In this document: positions 21,697 to 33,986 of the stretch, piece by piece
Layout of the letters: every line of letters begins with the position of its first letter
Position numbering within the stretch: position 1 is the first letter of the stretch
Position numbers and translations under genes: made by a program
The notes under the pieces: model-generated
Seen by the model: the letters and a program-made list of their open reading frames with translations, nothing else
Databases searched by the model: none
Told to the model about the DNA's origin: nothing
Origin: Gymnopus androsaceus JB14
Taxonomy: Eukaryota > Basidiomycota > Agaricomycetes > Agaricales > Omphalotaceae
Assembly (NCBI GenBank): GCA_009733575.1
Contig: ML769671.1
Location: 22,928-86,927, forward strand
DNA length: 64,000 nt
Direction of reading: 5' to 3'

Positions 21697-23167
21697 TTAC
21701 ATGACCCGTTGTCGCACTTCGTGACTAACCTCGATACATATCCACTGATCTCCTTCGATAGGCTTCTTTTTCGACAGCTGATGGACCAACTTCGACAACG
21801 GTTTCTTTGCAGGAGCTTGAGACGGAGGTTTTACCTTAGCGTTCCGTGGCGGCAACGAGACCTGGTGGCTAAAGACTTCCCGTCGAAGTACCTCGGATGG
21901 TCGTGCAGGCAGATCAGCTGGACGTCGTTTCGTGAGCCGTCTTTTGATTGGAGGACATTGATCTCTGGATGTAATCCCAGAATACGATGGTGATTCGGGA
22001 GCCTCTATAGCAGACCAAACTGACGATGCGTCGTCGTTTTCGATCGTGACAAAGTTGGATCCTGTGGATGTAGAGTCTGAACTAGTAGTTTTGAGACCGT
22101 GCTATAACGAATTATGCCAATAAGGGTAAGATTCAAACAGCTCGACTTGATAAAGTTCGTACCCTCGCAGAACGTTCAGTCGAAATGTGACGCTGTCTCG
22201 GAGCAAGTTGGACTTCATAGAACCCTTCATCTGTAACCATATCATCTACAATTTCCTTCTCTTCGGCACTACTTCCTCCTCGCATGTATCCTTTCGCAAA
22301 CGACGTACGAGGATCAAATTCGAATTGGCCGTCTAGATCTTCCAAACACGAATAGTATCGGTTATTCTGATGGGCCTGTCCGAACATTGAGCCACGAAGA
22401 TATACATCCAGACCTCCCAAAGTCGAAGAAGTTTGGGTACGTCCACGAAACCTTCGATTCTGTTGTGGTGAACTAGCTTCAAGGACTGATCCCATATTCT
22501 CGCGGAAGTATAGTAGAGTCGAAGATTTATCGGATAACGGTATAGTAGAGCACCCTACAGAAAGGACCTGAGAGCAAGCATCGGATGGAGAGCCTAGTAG
22601 CAGATCCTCCGTGCGAGAATCATCCTCCTCCAGCTCTCCTCCGGAGAAAGCGACAAGGTCTTCTGAATCCCAGATAACTGCGAATTTTAGAGCGGTTTTG
22701 GGAGGGATAACATCAGACCAGCGATGTTCGCTGGGAGTATCAGAAATCGGGGTTGTATTGGAAGAATAGCTCTACGTCTATACTTAGTATTGACACGAGT
22801 TGAGCAAAGGGAATTGAGCGCACTCCTTGGGGAGTAAACAAAGGAGATTCCTGGCGACTGGAGCCCCGAGAATATGCAGACATGGATTGCGAACGCGTAA
22901 ATACGCTCGGCTAACTAAGATATCTAGAGAAAAGGACGAAAAATCAGTTTCCGACCGCCGCCTTCGTTTAAAACTCACATCAAAGACTGTAGGCCACGAA
23001 ACAAGCAACCAGCACCAAAGTCGCGAGAAAGAACGAAGAGCGATTCCGTAGTCACAGCAAAATCGTCTTCTTGAGCGGCGAGTTGCGTGAAAGTCAAGGG
23101 AGGTGGAGAAGGAACGAAACGGGTTATCAGTGTGAGAGTTAAATGAATCTATAGAGTATAACGTCAT
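21697..23167 (-). CDS. Ser-rich protein of unknown function, paralog 2 (5' exons unresolved)
   Basis: The last two exons are clear: one reading from about 22736 to 22163 and the terminal exon 22101-21697. They encode SEHRWSDVIPPKTALKFAVI, an acidic/Ser-rich middle, and a basic C-terminus ending WICIEVSHEVRQRVM. An upstream exon ending FTPQG near 22848 joins by an intron with a TACTAA branch-site-like element. Farther 5' I could not choose between frames; the ATG at 23167 is a candidate start. It shares the ALKFAVIWD and C-terminal W-x-x-x-E-V-QRV elements with the gene at 19401-20728. Confidence 0.6.
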
Positions 23168-24830
23168 CTCGCGAGAGGTGAATATTTAGTTCATTTTGAG
23201 AATCAGATGGTAGCCAAGAGGACTTTGAGGATTGTATAGGAAACTGGGATTGGATGATGAGCCTGCCCGAGAGAATGGATTAACATCTGAAGTTCCACCG
23301 CAAAACCGCAGTCATTAGCGGCAGCACCTGTATCCCAATTTTGAGCATATGAAAGCTCTTTTTAAAGCTGAATAGAAGATACCAGGACGATACAAAGCGA
23401 AAGGATTTCGACTAGTGATTTATACCGATAGGATCTCTGAAACAACAATAATGGACAGGATGGAAAAACGGCCTTCTCGGAAAGCCTTTGCTAGCTCAGC
23501 TGCATTGGGTCGTAAGTCTCTTGGGAAGGTTTGAACATAAAGATTGAGCTCACCATCATCTCTCAGAGACTAGAACCAAGGCTAAACAAACTAGATACCA
23601 CAGTACACAGTCGAAGAACTGACTACTATTTAGTATTAGAAAAAAGAAAGAAAAACTCAGCGCTAATTCTAAATCGGCGCCTATATTTGGCGGGCTCACT
23701 GATCGATTGCTTGGGATTACAAGTTGAAGATCTTGGACAATGTCATACAATTTCTCATGGCTCGTGTAACATCTACTCTTCATTTATCATAAGCTAGGAA
23801 GATCTCAGTATGTACTGGGAGACGGATGTAAGTATTCTAGTCCTGAGATCCACCGTTCAGCCGGTCCACTACTTAGGTCTTCAATTACTGTACATATCGA
23901 TTCTGCTACTCCCGCTAAACTCATTTCATCTCAAATTGAATATCCCATCCCCAGCAACTGAAAAATTCTGGTTTCACCCTATACATCGTCTCTCGCACCT
24001 TGTCATAGTTTTATTCATACAACTACATGCATGCATCACGGATGGAATATGCTTCTCATGCTTCTCATCTTCCCGGGCTAGATTCTCCAATGCATACTTG
24101 ACATAATCCATACAATTTCATCCTTTCTCCTTATTCCACGAGATCTGTTGGAAATTGTAGGGGATTAAAGTACATTTTTCGACTGCGGCGCCCTGCAAGA
24201 GAATAGTCATTTCAGATGCTGGTACTACCAGATGCGGATGCTACTTTGTAGCAGAAATTATATCGTCAGACATACATGTCAGGTAGCTAAAGCCTGTTAC
24301 CTCCACTCTCAGGACTCTTAGCTTGTCACTGAAGCTCGGTTGTACCATTCCAACTGCCAACAGCGATGCAAATGGTAAGACACCACGAAGCGAGCAGCGG
24401 CCCAACTGTATGTATATAATACGGAACAGTATTACTGCACGTATTGCGTGCGCATGGAACATGCTGTATGGTCCGTAGTTAGGTTATTTGGCCAGTCGTG
24501 ATAGCGTGTGGGGCTGAATGAGGAGAGAAATTGTAGAGAAGGGTGACCAGACCAGCTGATTCTGCAAACTAGTCGATGTGGAGTGCGGCTTTTATAAGAT
24601 AAAATGTTGACCTCTCATAGGGGCGGGCTATATTTTATTCTACTCTGGTTAGAAGAAAGGAAGGAAGGGAAATTCTGGTAGCATCACTACCAGAGTATAG
24701 CTTTGATTGCTCGGCGAAACGTCGTGCAGTGCGCTTGCGAACTACAGCTTTGACCAATGCCGGCGGCCATACGCATCAGTGTTTGCCGTAACCATCACGA
24801 TCAGCTGATTCCATTACTCTTCCTTCAACC
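23168..24830. other. Intergenic region
   Basis: About 1.6 kb with no convincing gene. A short plus-strand frame at about 23451 (MDRMEKRPSRKAFASS) could be an isolated exon but has no continuation. The stretch from about 24590 holds a tttataag TATA-like element upstream of the GH92 gene. Confidence 0.45.
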
Positions 24831-27800
24831 ATGAAGCCGCTCTTATCTTTGCCCTTTCTGGTCCCCTTCTCAAAACTCGTATCAGCTTATGAATGGCCCA
24901 AAACATGTCTCGCAGACATCAATCCGTTAATTGGCAGCGCAGGCCCAGAACCGAATCTCTCTGGAGGTACTAAGCCCAGGTTTACGCTACATCCACCTTT
25001 ACTGAATGATGCTCCATGTAGGTATGATCCCTTCAGTTGCTCCGCCGTTCGGGTCTACTCGATGGGTAGCACAAAATCAGAACAGCTATGTTTCTGCGAC
25101 ACCTTTCAATTACACAGAATCCTATATGAACAACGGCACCGTCCATGGTTTCATGGGTACACGTCAGCCGGCAATTTGGATGGGTGAAAGCGCCTGGGCG
25201 GCAGTAGTACCGGGGATGTCTCTTGGTGTATCTGGGGATATTAAGACCGGGTTTGATGAGAGAGGACTGCCGAAGGTTCCAGGGACTGAAAAGTTTGGAG
25301 TTGGGCTGTACTCTGTCGATCTTGCAATCCCCGATTCAGGAGGAAGTACTGTCCATGTTGCGATGAGCGCAAGCTCTCGAGTGGGGCACTTTCAGTTCAT
25401 ATTCAAACAGGGCTCTCTCACCCCGCCTTCGAATTCCTCCGATTCCTATCATCCATATATCTTTCTGCCAACCACGCGCCCCGCGACGATCTTCCACAAC
25501 CCGGACACGTTTGATATTACCTTTCCTTCTGGTACTGTTCAGATATTTCCGGAGGCTTCGGAGATCTGTGGCAGCAACACTGAAATGCAGGATTGGATCT
25601 TGGTGCCGAACAGTATCAAAGAAGCTGCTAGCCGTTTTACCGGTTGGTATTGTGCCAGATTCGATACATCATTCAGTGAAACTGGTTATGGAGTTACACA
25701 AAGGGACTCGGAAACCGAGTGGGAGCAGGCAGGGAACGGTGAAGAGCTGGGAGCATACGCTAGGTTTCAATTCCCTCAAAATGGTGACGGCAGCATAACA
25801 ATCAACCTTCGCATTGCTACCTCATTGATCTCCGCGGACCAGGCTAGACACAATCTCAACGAGGAGAGTGATGGTTTCTCGATTGAGGAAACGCGTTCTG
25901 TTACGGAAAGTTTATGGGCTGAAAAAGTCGGGAGATTCCAGGTGGAGACAGATGGATCGTCCAATGCTGAGGAGAAGAAAGCCGTTTTCCTGACAGGTGT
26001 CTTCCATGCTATGCAAGTAAGTTTATTATGATTCATTCTTTGCTCATGCACTATATTCCCTTAGTATCCTTACGAAGTGCATGAGTCGATCCCTGGATCT
26101 TCGGATGCTCACCATTACTACTCCGCCTACGATAACTCCCTTCACGACGGAGAATCTTACAGCGGATATTCGATTTGGGTATGTATATCATACTTTTTGC
26201 ATCTTCTGATTATCTGACGAGTTTCAGGACACCTATCGAGCTGAATGGGCGCTTCTCATTCTACTTGCTCCTGAACGCATTCCTGGGATGATAAGAAGCA
26301 TGCTTCAAGATTACAAGGAAGGTGGCTGGTTGCCGATGTGGAAAAACATAGTCGGTAAGTCACATCAACGCGGGCAATATGTTTTTATTCAAGGCTCTCA
26401 ACAGAAACCAACATAATGATCGGAACGCACGCTGATTCTCTACTCGCCGAAGCGGTTTTGAAAGGTTTTGGTGCTGGATCGACAAAGCCCAATGAGATTC
26501 AGCCCAGTTTTAATACAGACGAGCTTACAACTATCTGGGAAGCAGCTTGGAAAGATGCTTCTGTACCCCCGGTTGAAGACGCTACCGTCATCTATTCAGA
26601 TCGGGAAGAGGCAAGTCTTTGCTTTGTTCAGAAAACTCTCGATCATTACATTTCTCATTTTCAGGGCGTTGATTACGAAGTACGGGCTGGACTGTCAACG
26701 TTCTTTGAACAATACGCTGCGGGTCGAGGGTGGGTAGCGAATGATATCCATTCGGAAAGTGTTAGCAGAACGCTGGATTATGCTTGTAGGCCCTCAGTAT
26801 TCGCTGGTAACCTTCGCTGATCTACTGCTACGGTATAGATGACGATCACGCAGTCGCGGTTCTATCAACGTTGATATCTCCGGAAATCATAGAAGCGCAT
26901 ACTTCGAACTTGAACGGCGTCTCGGTATATTTTTTCAGACAATGCCTTGAGCCAATTGAATGTGACGACTTTATTAAACCATCGCGCTGCCACGACCCCA
27001 TGGACTGTATGGAACTCCGCTGCCTCTTCTCCCGCCATAGTGACTGGGGGTGAAAATATCAAAGGATTCGTCCAAGCTAGACAACAGAATGGTACCTGGT
27101 CAGGTAAGGCTTACTTCATTGACTAATCTGTGACTCCGACTAATGAGCCAAAGTTCCGACGGACGGATTTACCGAAGGCGACCGCTGGGTTTACTCTTTT
27201 GCATTTGTGCATGATGTTGCTGGACTCATCGAACGACGAGGAGGAAATGAGAGTTTTGTTAAAAGTTTGAATGAGTTTTTCGACGGTGGATGGGTAGATT
27301 TTACAAATGAGGTCCTCTTGCCCTTTTCATACAATTGTTGTATTAACTCCCTTTCCAGCCGGCGCATCATACGCCTTATCTCTATGCTTTGGCTGGCGCA
27401 GCTTCATACACACAGGAGCGTGTTCGTGAAATGGCTCAGATTAATTATAATAATACTCCCAGCGGTTTGAGTGGTGTAAGCTTCGCGTTATCTCTTGAGT
27501 GATAGAGCTGAAGCTAAATTCATGGTAGAACGAAGACTGTGGTCAAATGAGCGCATGGTATGTCTTCAGCGCCATGGGCTTCTATCCTGTCGATCCTGTT
27601 TCAGGGGTGTTTGTTGTGGGCTCGTGAGTGCAGCGAACCGCGAGCTTGTGAAGCAATCTACTGAGCAACTTTTCAGCTCGTTTTTTTCCTCCATGACCGT
27701 TAGCATACCTGTGCCACCATTCATTCCGCCATCTCATTCATCTATCACTGCGAACCCTTTCTATAATTCCTCAATCAATAGCTTTGAACTGCGGGTTCTT

Positions 27801-28060
27801 GCCTTGGGCGCAGGAGACAATGCCATATGTCAAGAGTCTGCGTATTAATGGGAGAGTGGTTGAGGATTGGGAGGAGCCGCTCATATCTTACGATGAAATT
27901 CGGTATGGCTGGCTTGCTAGAATTTGGGATGAGTGATAAAGCAGAAAATTGGGGAGGCGGAAGAGGGGTATGGACTCAATATACTGATGACCATCCTCAA
28001 AATGTGCTCAATCAACCTAATATCCGGTCTACCCTACATGTAGAGCACGTTGAATTGTAG
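24831..28060 (+). CDS. Secreted GH92 alpha-mannosidase with several frame breaks
   Basis: GH92 enzymes are calcium-dependent exo-alpha-mannosidases, mostly alpha-1,2, acting on N-glycan and fungal mannans. A signal peptide (MKPLLSLPFLVPFSKLVSA) precedes INPLIGS. Core motifs follow: GGMIPSVAPPFGSTRW, GFMGTRQPAIWMGES, YSAYDNSLHDGESYSGYSIW, DTYRAEWALL, LPMWKN, DREEGVDYEVRAGLS, ANDIHSESVSRTLDYAYDD, FTEGDRWVYSFAFVHDVAGL, PAHHTPYLYALAG, NEDCGQMSAWYVFSAMGFYP and MSDKAENWGGG. Clear exons: 24831-24966, 25022-26016, 26065-26178, 26228-26354, 26405-26610, 26665 onward. The intron at 26611 has a GC donor. The frame cannot be closed near 26890-26940, 27815-27822 and 27901-27912 without single-base changes. 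Either the copy is decaying or the sequence is faulty. Confidence 0.92.
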
Positions 28061-28940
28061 GACCTCCCTATCTGACTTTTTTTCAATAAATCTAACCAAC
28101 ATTTGCGAACGCCAAGAATTGATCTCTCAGTGTCCACCATATGGCATACTTAGGGGAGGCATTATAGTCTTCATCGCATGGGCACCATCATCTTCTGGCA
28201 TCTTGTCTTCCCTAAGATGACCCCGTCCTTATTACATATTTCAATCTCTTTGCAAAGCTTAAAGGTATCCCATGTCTGGATTACCAATGCTAACTTTTTG
28301 TACTGACTCCAAGAGACATCATGAGGAAATGCAGATCATCCAACGTGTAGTCACAGAGACCATCTTGTCCACGTACTTTTGTTTCGTTGCACAGGGAAAC
28401 GGCAGTGATTGAGGATCTGCGTTATTGATTTCCCAATGGCAGATTCCAGACAACCATAATGATTGTCATTCAACATATTTGTATTAACCTATTTCGGAGC
28501 TGTACCGTCGGCTTCTGGTGCTTCCACAGGGAGGTAAAGGTTGGTGAACGTGGCGACGGACAATTGTCAATGGTTTGCAGCAGGCATAGCCCACATCCAA
28601 ACAGAAAGATTCGCACTCCGTCCTGGATCATGATGAGGATTTTGGGGTTTCCAAATTATTTTTGTTTGCAGGCGCGGAAAGTAACTGAAAGTCGCGTTTT
28701 CCGCCGGATGGATAGAGCTGACCCTAGCTGACCCTGTCAGTGTAAGTGTAGGCAATGCAGTGCATACTTACAAAGATCGATGAACCAGACCCATGACAAT
28801 CCTGATGAAGGAATCCCATAAAGATGAAACGGCGCGGCCCCCGATTTCGCGAATCATTTATTATCTCTTTGAGATCTTTCAAAAATCACTTGCTGCCCAT
28901 TTTCTTTTACTATCGCCTTTGGCTACTGCATTCCGAAGAC
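28061..28940. other. Intergenic region
   Basis: No supported gene. The frame at 28459-28731 has no recognisable features. A short direct duplication gctgaccct occurs at about 28720-28735. Confidence 0.45.
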
Positions 28941-30280
28941 ATGGGTTATAGGGAGAGACGACCTTGGACTCCTGAGGAGGACGAACTTCTTCGCGCTGCA
29001 GTCATAAAAGGTATGTTTGTGCCCTTCAAGAGTGACTTCAACTGATGTACTAAAAATATTAGAGGAACCAGGAAACCAGAGCCCATCGAAATGGTTCGCC
29101 ATCGCTACTCATGTTCCTGGACGAACAAACAAGGACTGCCGAAAGCGATGGTTTGCTCGAATGACGGGCGATATAGTTAAAGGTTCCTGGGCTGCGGAAG
29201 AAGATGCAAAATTGATAGCTGCTGTGGCAAAACATGGAACAAAGTGAGCTTGTAAATGCGTCGACACTTACTTAATTCTGAATCTTTCTCCTCTTCTAGG
29301 TGGTCCATGGTGGCCACAATGGTTCATAGTAGAAATAGCGATCGTAAGTGACACCCGCCAAGTGAAACTTATTCATGGCATGTTCCTTAAATCGCTACCC
29401 CGCAGAATGTGCCAAACGATGGAGTGATTCACTTGATCCCAACATAGATCGTGCTTCGTGGTTACCTGAGCAGGCAAGATTTTTTGATACATCTCCGCGA
29501 TTTTGCTTTCGTTTACTCAACTCATAGGACCAAATACTTTTGGATGCTGTGAATCAACATGGGACGTGCTGGAAGAAGATAGTGCAAACATATTTTCCCG
29601 GTAAAACAGGTCTTTCGGCTAAGAATCGGTTCGTAAATGGCATAAGTACCTGCCGCATTCACTCACTACTATTCTATCGAAAGATATACCAGTCTTAGTC
29701 GACACCAAGACATATCTCAAACCCTTCGCTCCCGGCCTAAGGATGATGATGTGAAATGTAGGCCCTTCTTAACCTCCGTTAGGAGTTTGGTTTTCATGAT
29801 TCATTAGTCGAGCTAGCTTCTACCGCATTTCGCACGTCCAACGAACGCTTCTACCCTTCCCCTTTTTCTAAACGTGCCCATTCGAATGAAGCTCGGTTAC
29901 GTTCCAATTCCCCCCATTCTATCTATAGAAGCCCCTCTGTCGAAAATCCAAATGGGACGATCCTGCGGAGACCTGCGATGCGAGCTATGATCACCCGCCT
30001 CATGCTTATCAAACTGCTCCAGTCTACCCAATGGATTCGGACGGGTATTGGAATGGTAGATACCCCTCACACTTCCAAGTAACTGATGGGCCTGCCCATT
30101 CTACCCTACTGCCCGTCTGATGCTCGACAACAGAGCTCTTCATATCAATTCAACAATACACTGACAGTACCACGTTCTTCATACGCACCGAATGCTCATG
30201 GCGTCTATAAATCAACTCCAAGCCCCTTTTCCAAGCCGGTGAATCACTTCGAAGGTTATCCCAACTTTTTTTACTCGTAG
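28941..30280 (+). CDS. Three-repeat MYB-type DNA-binding protein
   Basis: Likely nuclear transcription factor or chromatin protein. The first six exons (28941-29010, 29063-29243, 29300-29343, 29406-29473, 29528-29628, 29684-29757) encode three MYB/SANT repeats: RRPWTPEEDELLRAAV to RTNKDCRKRWFARM; KGSWAAEEDAKLIAAVAKHG to SDQCAKRWSDSLD; RASWLPEQDQILLDAVNQHG to GKTGLSAKNRYTSL. The spaced tryptophans and the NKDCRKRW/DQCAKRW third helices are clear. The fourth intron has a GC donor (CAG-GCAAG, 29474). The last exon (29808 on) is a Ser/Pro/Tyr-rich disordered tail whose frame changes near 29941-29952 and again between 30086 and 30120; the final frame ends at 30280. The DNA-binding part is intact. 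Confidence 0.88.
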
Positions 30281-31203
30281 CAGACTCTCGCATTCAAAAC
30301 GTTGGTATTCCCTTTCCTGCGTTGATACCGATACTAATTCTTTGACCAAGGGGTTCAATATATATCACTGTATTATTAATATGTTAAATCTTGGTTTAAT
30401 AGGTATACACTGTACAGCGTAGTCGAATAATAGTAGGTCGTATTGCTTCGAGCCTTCGAAGTCACGCCCTCTCAACTGGCCTGTACTGCTCTCTTAGCAC
30501 GATAATACCTCGGACGTAGAATGCAATAGATAGGAATCAAATCCGTTTGCCGACCACCGCTCAGCGGACATTGGAAGAAAGTTTGCTTGTTCGAGACCTT
30601 TATTCGGAGGAAAGTCCGGAATCTTTGAAAGGAACCTTGTACATGGCAAGAATCCTTGGTTAACTAGAGTATCATGGAATGATATCTAGAAATTTCTGTT
30701 GACATTTGAGAGTAGATACATCATTTCAACACGATCATTATATATAACGTCTGCCTGTAGGAGACGAGGAACTATAATGTGCTCACAAACGACAACTTGA
30801 AAGAGTTGAAGTGAGACGCACCTGAGCGAGGATTGCTTGAAGGCTTGCTCAGGTATCTGTTCACTATGTTATTCTTCATGTACTATATCTTCCGCCATTT
30901 TCTGTTCTCCATCTCAAAGTGCTGAGTTCAAAATACCATTGTCTCAATATGACACAGATCTTCGAATGTGTGATATCAGCCTTCTCATTCTCTTTCGGAT
31001 AAACGAGCTTAAATGCCTTGGTGTAGAGCAGTTGTCGAAACAGTTACCGTCACGGCCCAATGTAGTCTGATCTTTCTAAAAGTTCAGACACTTGAAATAT
31101 CATCGACCGTACGTATTCACCTAAGCTCTATCAAATGGGTCGCTTCGACCACCGTTCGTCTCCACTTTCCGCCCATGCTGAACATTCAAGTGTTTAGTAC
31201 AAT
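30281..31203. other. Intergenic region
   Basis: No supported gene. From about 31170 (gaacattcaag) the sequence becomes alignable with the region before the gene at 12103. Confidence 0.45.
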
Positions 31204-31505
31204 GTTCATACATTTGGAGATCAAGGCTACATTCAGCCTTGCGCCGCATTGTGAGGCGATATGTGAGCATTCTTGTGTTGTCAATCGAAGGAGGGGCGCA
31301 CGCAGATCATCCATAGCCTTCAGTAAAACATTCTCAGAGTGTTCTTCCTCGGCCGAAGACAAACAATGTCAGCCCAAGACTGGTCACCCCAGAATCAACC
31401 GAGGTGCACACGGTACACTTGGACAAAGCTGGAAGAGCCTCTTCTGCGCCTACCCTGTCTCCTTGGTCATACAGCCTTGAGTTCTCCAGCTCAGCTACAT
31501 TGCTT
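31204..31505 (+). pseudogene. Truncated, decayed copy of the K/R-rich gene at 12103
   Basis: The start ATGTTCATACATTTGGAG parallels that of the gene at 12103, and both share aaggctacattcagccttgc or its one-base variant. Further matches reach catacagccttgag and cagctcagcta(c/a)attgct. The body has indels and stops, and the 3' half, including the basic tail, is missing: sequence jumps directly into the duplicated block at about 31510. Confidence 0.8.
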
Positions 31506-32122
31506 AAGAACAAAACTTGCTCTAATCCGACGTGGGTCGCGCGCGATACGACCCTAAACCGTGGCCATTCCTGCCCGAGCATTCGCTAACTTTGGGGGCT
31601 TTTGCTTTCGATACGTTTCCCTGCCAGTCAAAATGTCCATCGATATCATTGCAACAGAAGTGTTACGGCCATTGAAATGCATGCTAGAGCAACGTATGGT
31701 GATAACCGCTCTCCTAGAAGACTAAAGTCAGAGACAAAAGTTCATCGAGATACATCGTTCCCACCTATTCGAGCAGCCATGAAGAATAGTCCCAAGAATC
31801 TACGAGATTAATCATTAGCTTGGTTATATCCAGAGAATGGTTCAACCTCGCACCCTTCTTTATTTCTATCCACTAAACGCGGTGCTACAGCACGTACATA
31901 CGTGCATGTACAGATCATCAGGAGAATGACCAGGAGAAGTGATTGAAAGTTGAAGAGAGCAGACTAGGGACAGTGATCAGTATATAAACAAATTTTTGGC
32001 CGGAATAAGTACCATCTCTGGCCACTTAAAGTCTTGAAGTCGTGGACGTTGCGGAGAAGAGCATATGTTCACGTGGTTTAGACTTTAAGCGCTCAGGCTT
32101 GTTCGCGACTTTGCCATGAATC
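31506..32122 (+). repeat. Duplicated block copy 3, 5' non-coding part
   Basis: Equivalent to 13219-13880 and 15590-15940. It holds the conserved gcacgtacatacgtgc palindrome (about 31890) and gttcacgtgg (about 32066), which may belong to the promoter of the gene at 32123. Confidence 0.8.
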
Positions 32123-33283
32123 ATGGAAAAATTACGCTCAAAATATTCTTCTGAAGACAGTCCCTTTACTGTTCATCGATATGGTCCCGCAAATCTAACT
32201 CAGACCTGCGCTGAGGCCTTGCTGAGGGAAGGAGAGCTCCTGCTGAAACAAGTTTTTGAAGATAAATGGCACAATGTCGAGTTACAAGCGGGATCTAATG
32301 TGCAGAATGCAGCCAACGGTACGTGTTTTTGCTATCGCGAAGCGCGATGATTTCGCTCACTGAACTTCGCGAACAGCCAAGGAGGGAAATTTCTCTCTAG
32401 AACAGCTCCAAGAATTCGAAAACACCAATCTGAGTGACCTGTTTGTCGGTCAATCTCAGTCTCGGGGTGTCAAACGCCCTCATTCGACGGAGGAAGTTGA
32501 GGATGAGCTAAGGAAATTTCCTCGATCTGATACTGGCTCTCTACAACGCGTCATTCCCCAGGTATACTCGCTCCCTGGCTTCTAGTTGTGCTTCAACTAA
32601 TGATATCCCTCTAGCCGCACATTCAACTATCAGAGACCTTCCCAAATCCAGATTTCACGAAAACAAAGGCCTATAATCGAGCTCCCCCAATTTTTATAGC
32701 TCCTCATACTGTGCATTCCCCTGACAAATTCAGTCGCCGAGCTTGGATAATCCCTGCTCGTGGCTCCTTGCCTTGGAATGCAGCAAGCTCGTCCATGGTC
32801 CTACACCCGGCAGGTTTCCAAGTGCTTGCTATAAACGCCACAGAATCGATGATTCAATGGTCGCATGCAGCGTTGGCATCGTTTTGGAAGTACCTCATTC
32901 AGCTCAAAAATCTAAACACCCTCGGTCCACTCAGTCTGTCGTTCCATCCTTCCAAGACTTCCCTCCTACTCAAGAAGGAAAAGTCTCGCGCGCCATCCCA
33001 TGCAGCCGACGTGTCTGTGTCTATTTCCCAGTCTTCATTGGGCGCGCAATCGAGCACGTTATCCACTCGCTCATTGTTGCGAGATTCGGACTACTTCAAA
33101 GTGTATCATGATGCTCAAATTTCGATGCATGTGCGGAGTGCATTAGACTTGTTTCCATTCGTAGAAGAACAACCTGTTGCTTCCCAGGAAGGAGCGGAAG
33201 CCAAACCGATCAAGTGCCGGCCGCTCAAAGGAGCTAGACTTGTTCTGGTAGATGAGAGGTCGAATGGATTGTTGATTGCTTGA
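32123..33283 (+). CDS. Unknown protein, only intact member of a three-copy family
   Basis: Three exons, 32123-32318, 32377-32561 and 32615-33283, encode 349 residues. The N-terminal 65 residues are absent or broken in the other two copies. Notable stretches are LEQLQEFENTNLSDLFVGQS, a basic SRGVKRPHS, APPIFIAPHTVHSPD, RAWIIPARGSLPW, and a Leu/Trp-rich segment WSHAALASFWKYLIQLKNL. The C-terminal part is Ser-rich followed by VRSALDLFPFVEEQPVAS. I see no signal peptide or known domain. Copies at 13880 and 15940 keep the same intron positions, so the family spread by DNA duplication, not retroposition. Confidence 0.65.
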
Positions 33284-33986
33284 GAGCCAAGTTGGTAAGT
33301 TTGCGTATTAACAGAATCTTGTTCGCTCTCTAATTTATGGAAGGATTAGCACTTTCTCGTCCCGAACAACACAACTTGTAATACTCCTGAATCTTGATCC
33401 ATAGCATTGTATATTGACCGCTCATTATATTTTGCATTTACTTGTGCCCTCTATGTTGTAGTATAACTGGGCGCAGCCGCAGGAACGATATTCCTCGTCG
33501 CATTATCACCAGTGCTCACTACCAGGAGAGAACGGTTCAATCCTACGATCAGCGTTTTCATTGTCATTTTTGTTGTTGTTTTCAATAAAAAACGTTGCTG
33601 CTTTTGTTTTTTTTTCGTTGCATCTAACAGCTTTGGACCTACAAATCGTGATCAGCTTATAATGAAAAGAACTCCACAATCGCCCTACCCAATAATTACA
33701 ATTTACCGGTTACCAGGCTTCGCTCTTCAAAAACAAAAAAGCATAGTAGTCTTTGCGACATGTTTCCGTGCCTCATCTAACGAATTGTTTTCTAGAAGGC
33801 AACAAGGCGCCTAACTACCGGTCAAAGCTCACAGAAGAACACATAAAAGGTCTTCGTTTGAATACCGAAGACCCAACGAAGACCTTGTCAGACTCACGCA
33901 AGCAAGCATAATATACTCTTGCTACAGGTATGCTACCTGCATCGTAAACTTCCCCACACTCACGCATCTTTCAGAACCCAATCATC
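33284..33986. other. Intergenic region
   Basis: T-rich tracts around 33560-33620 and no supported gene. A direct repeat of gaagacc(c)aacgaagacc lies near 33860-33885. Confidence 0.45.

Noticed and set aside
21709..21993. Plus-strand frame at 21709-21993
   Set aside because: Antisense to the terminal exon of the second Ser-rich paralog, whose C-terminal motif is conserved with its neighbour.
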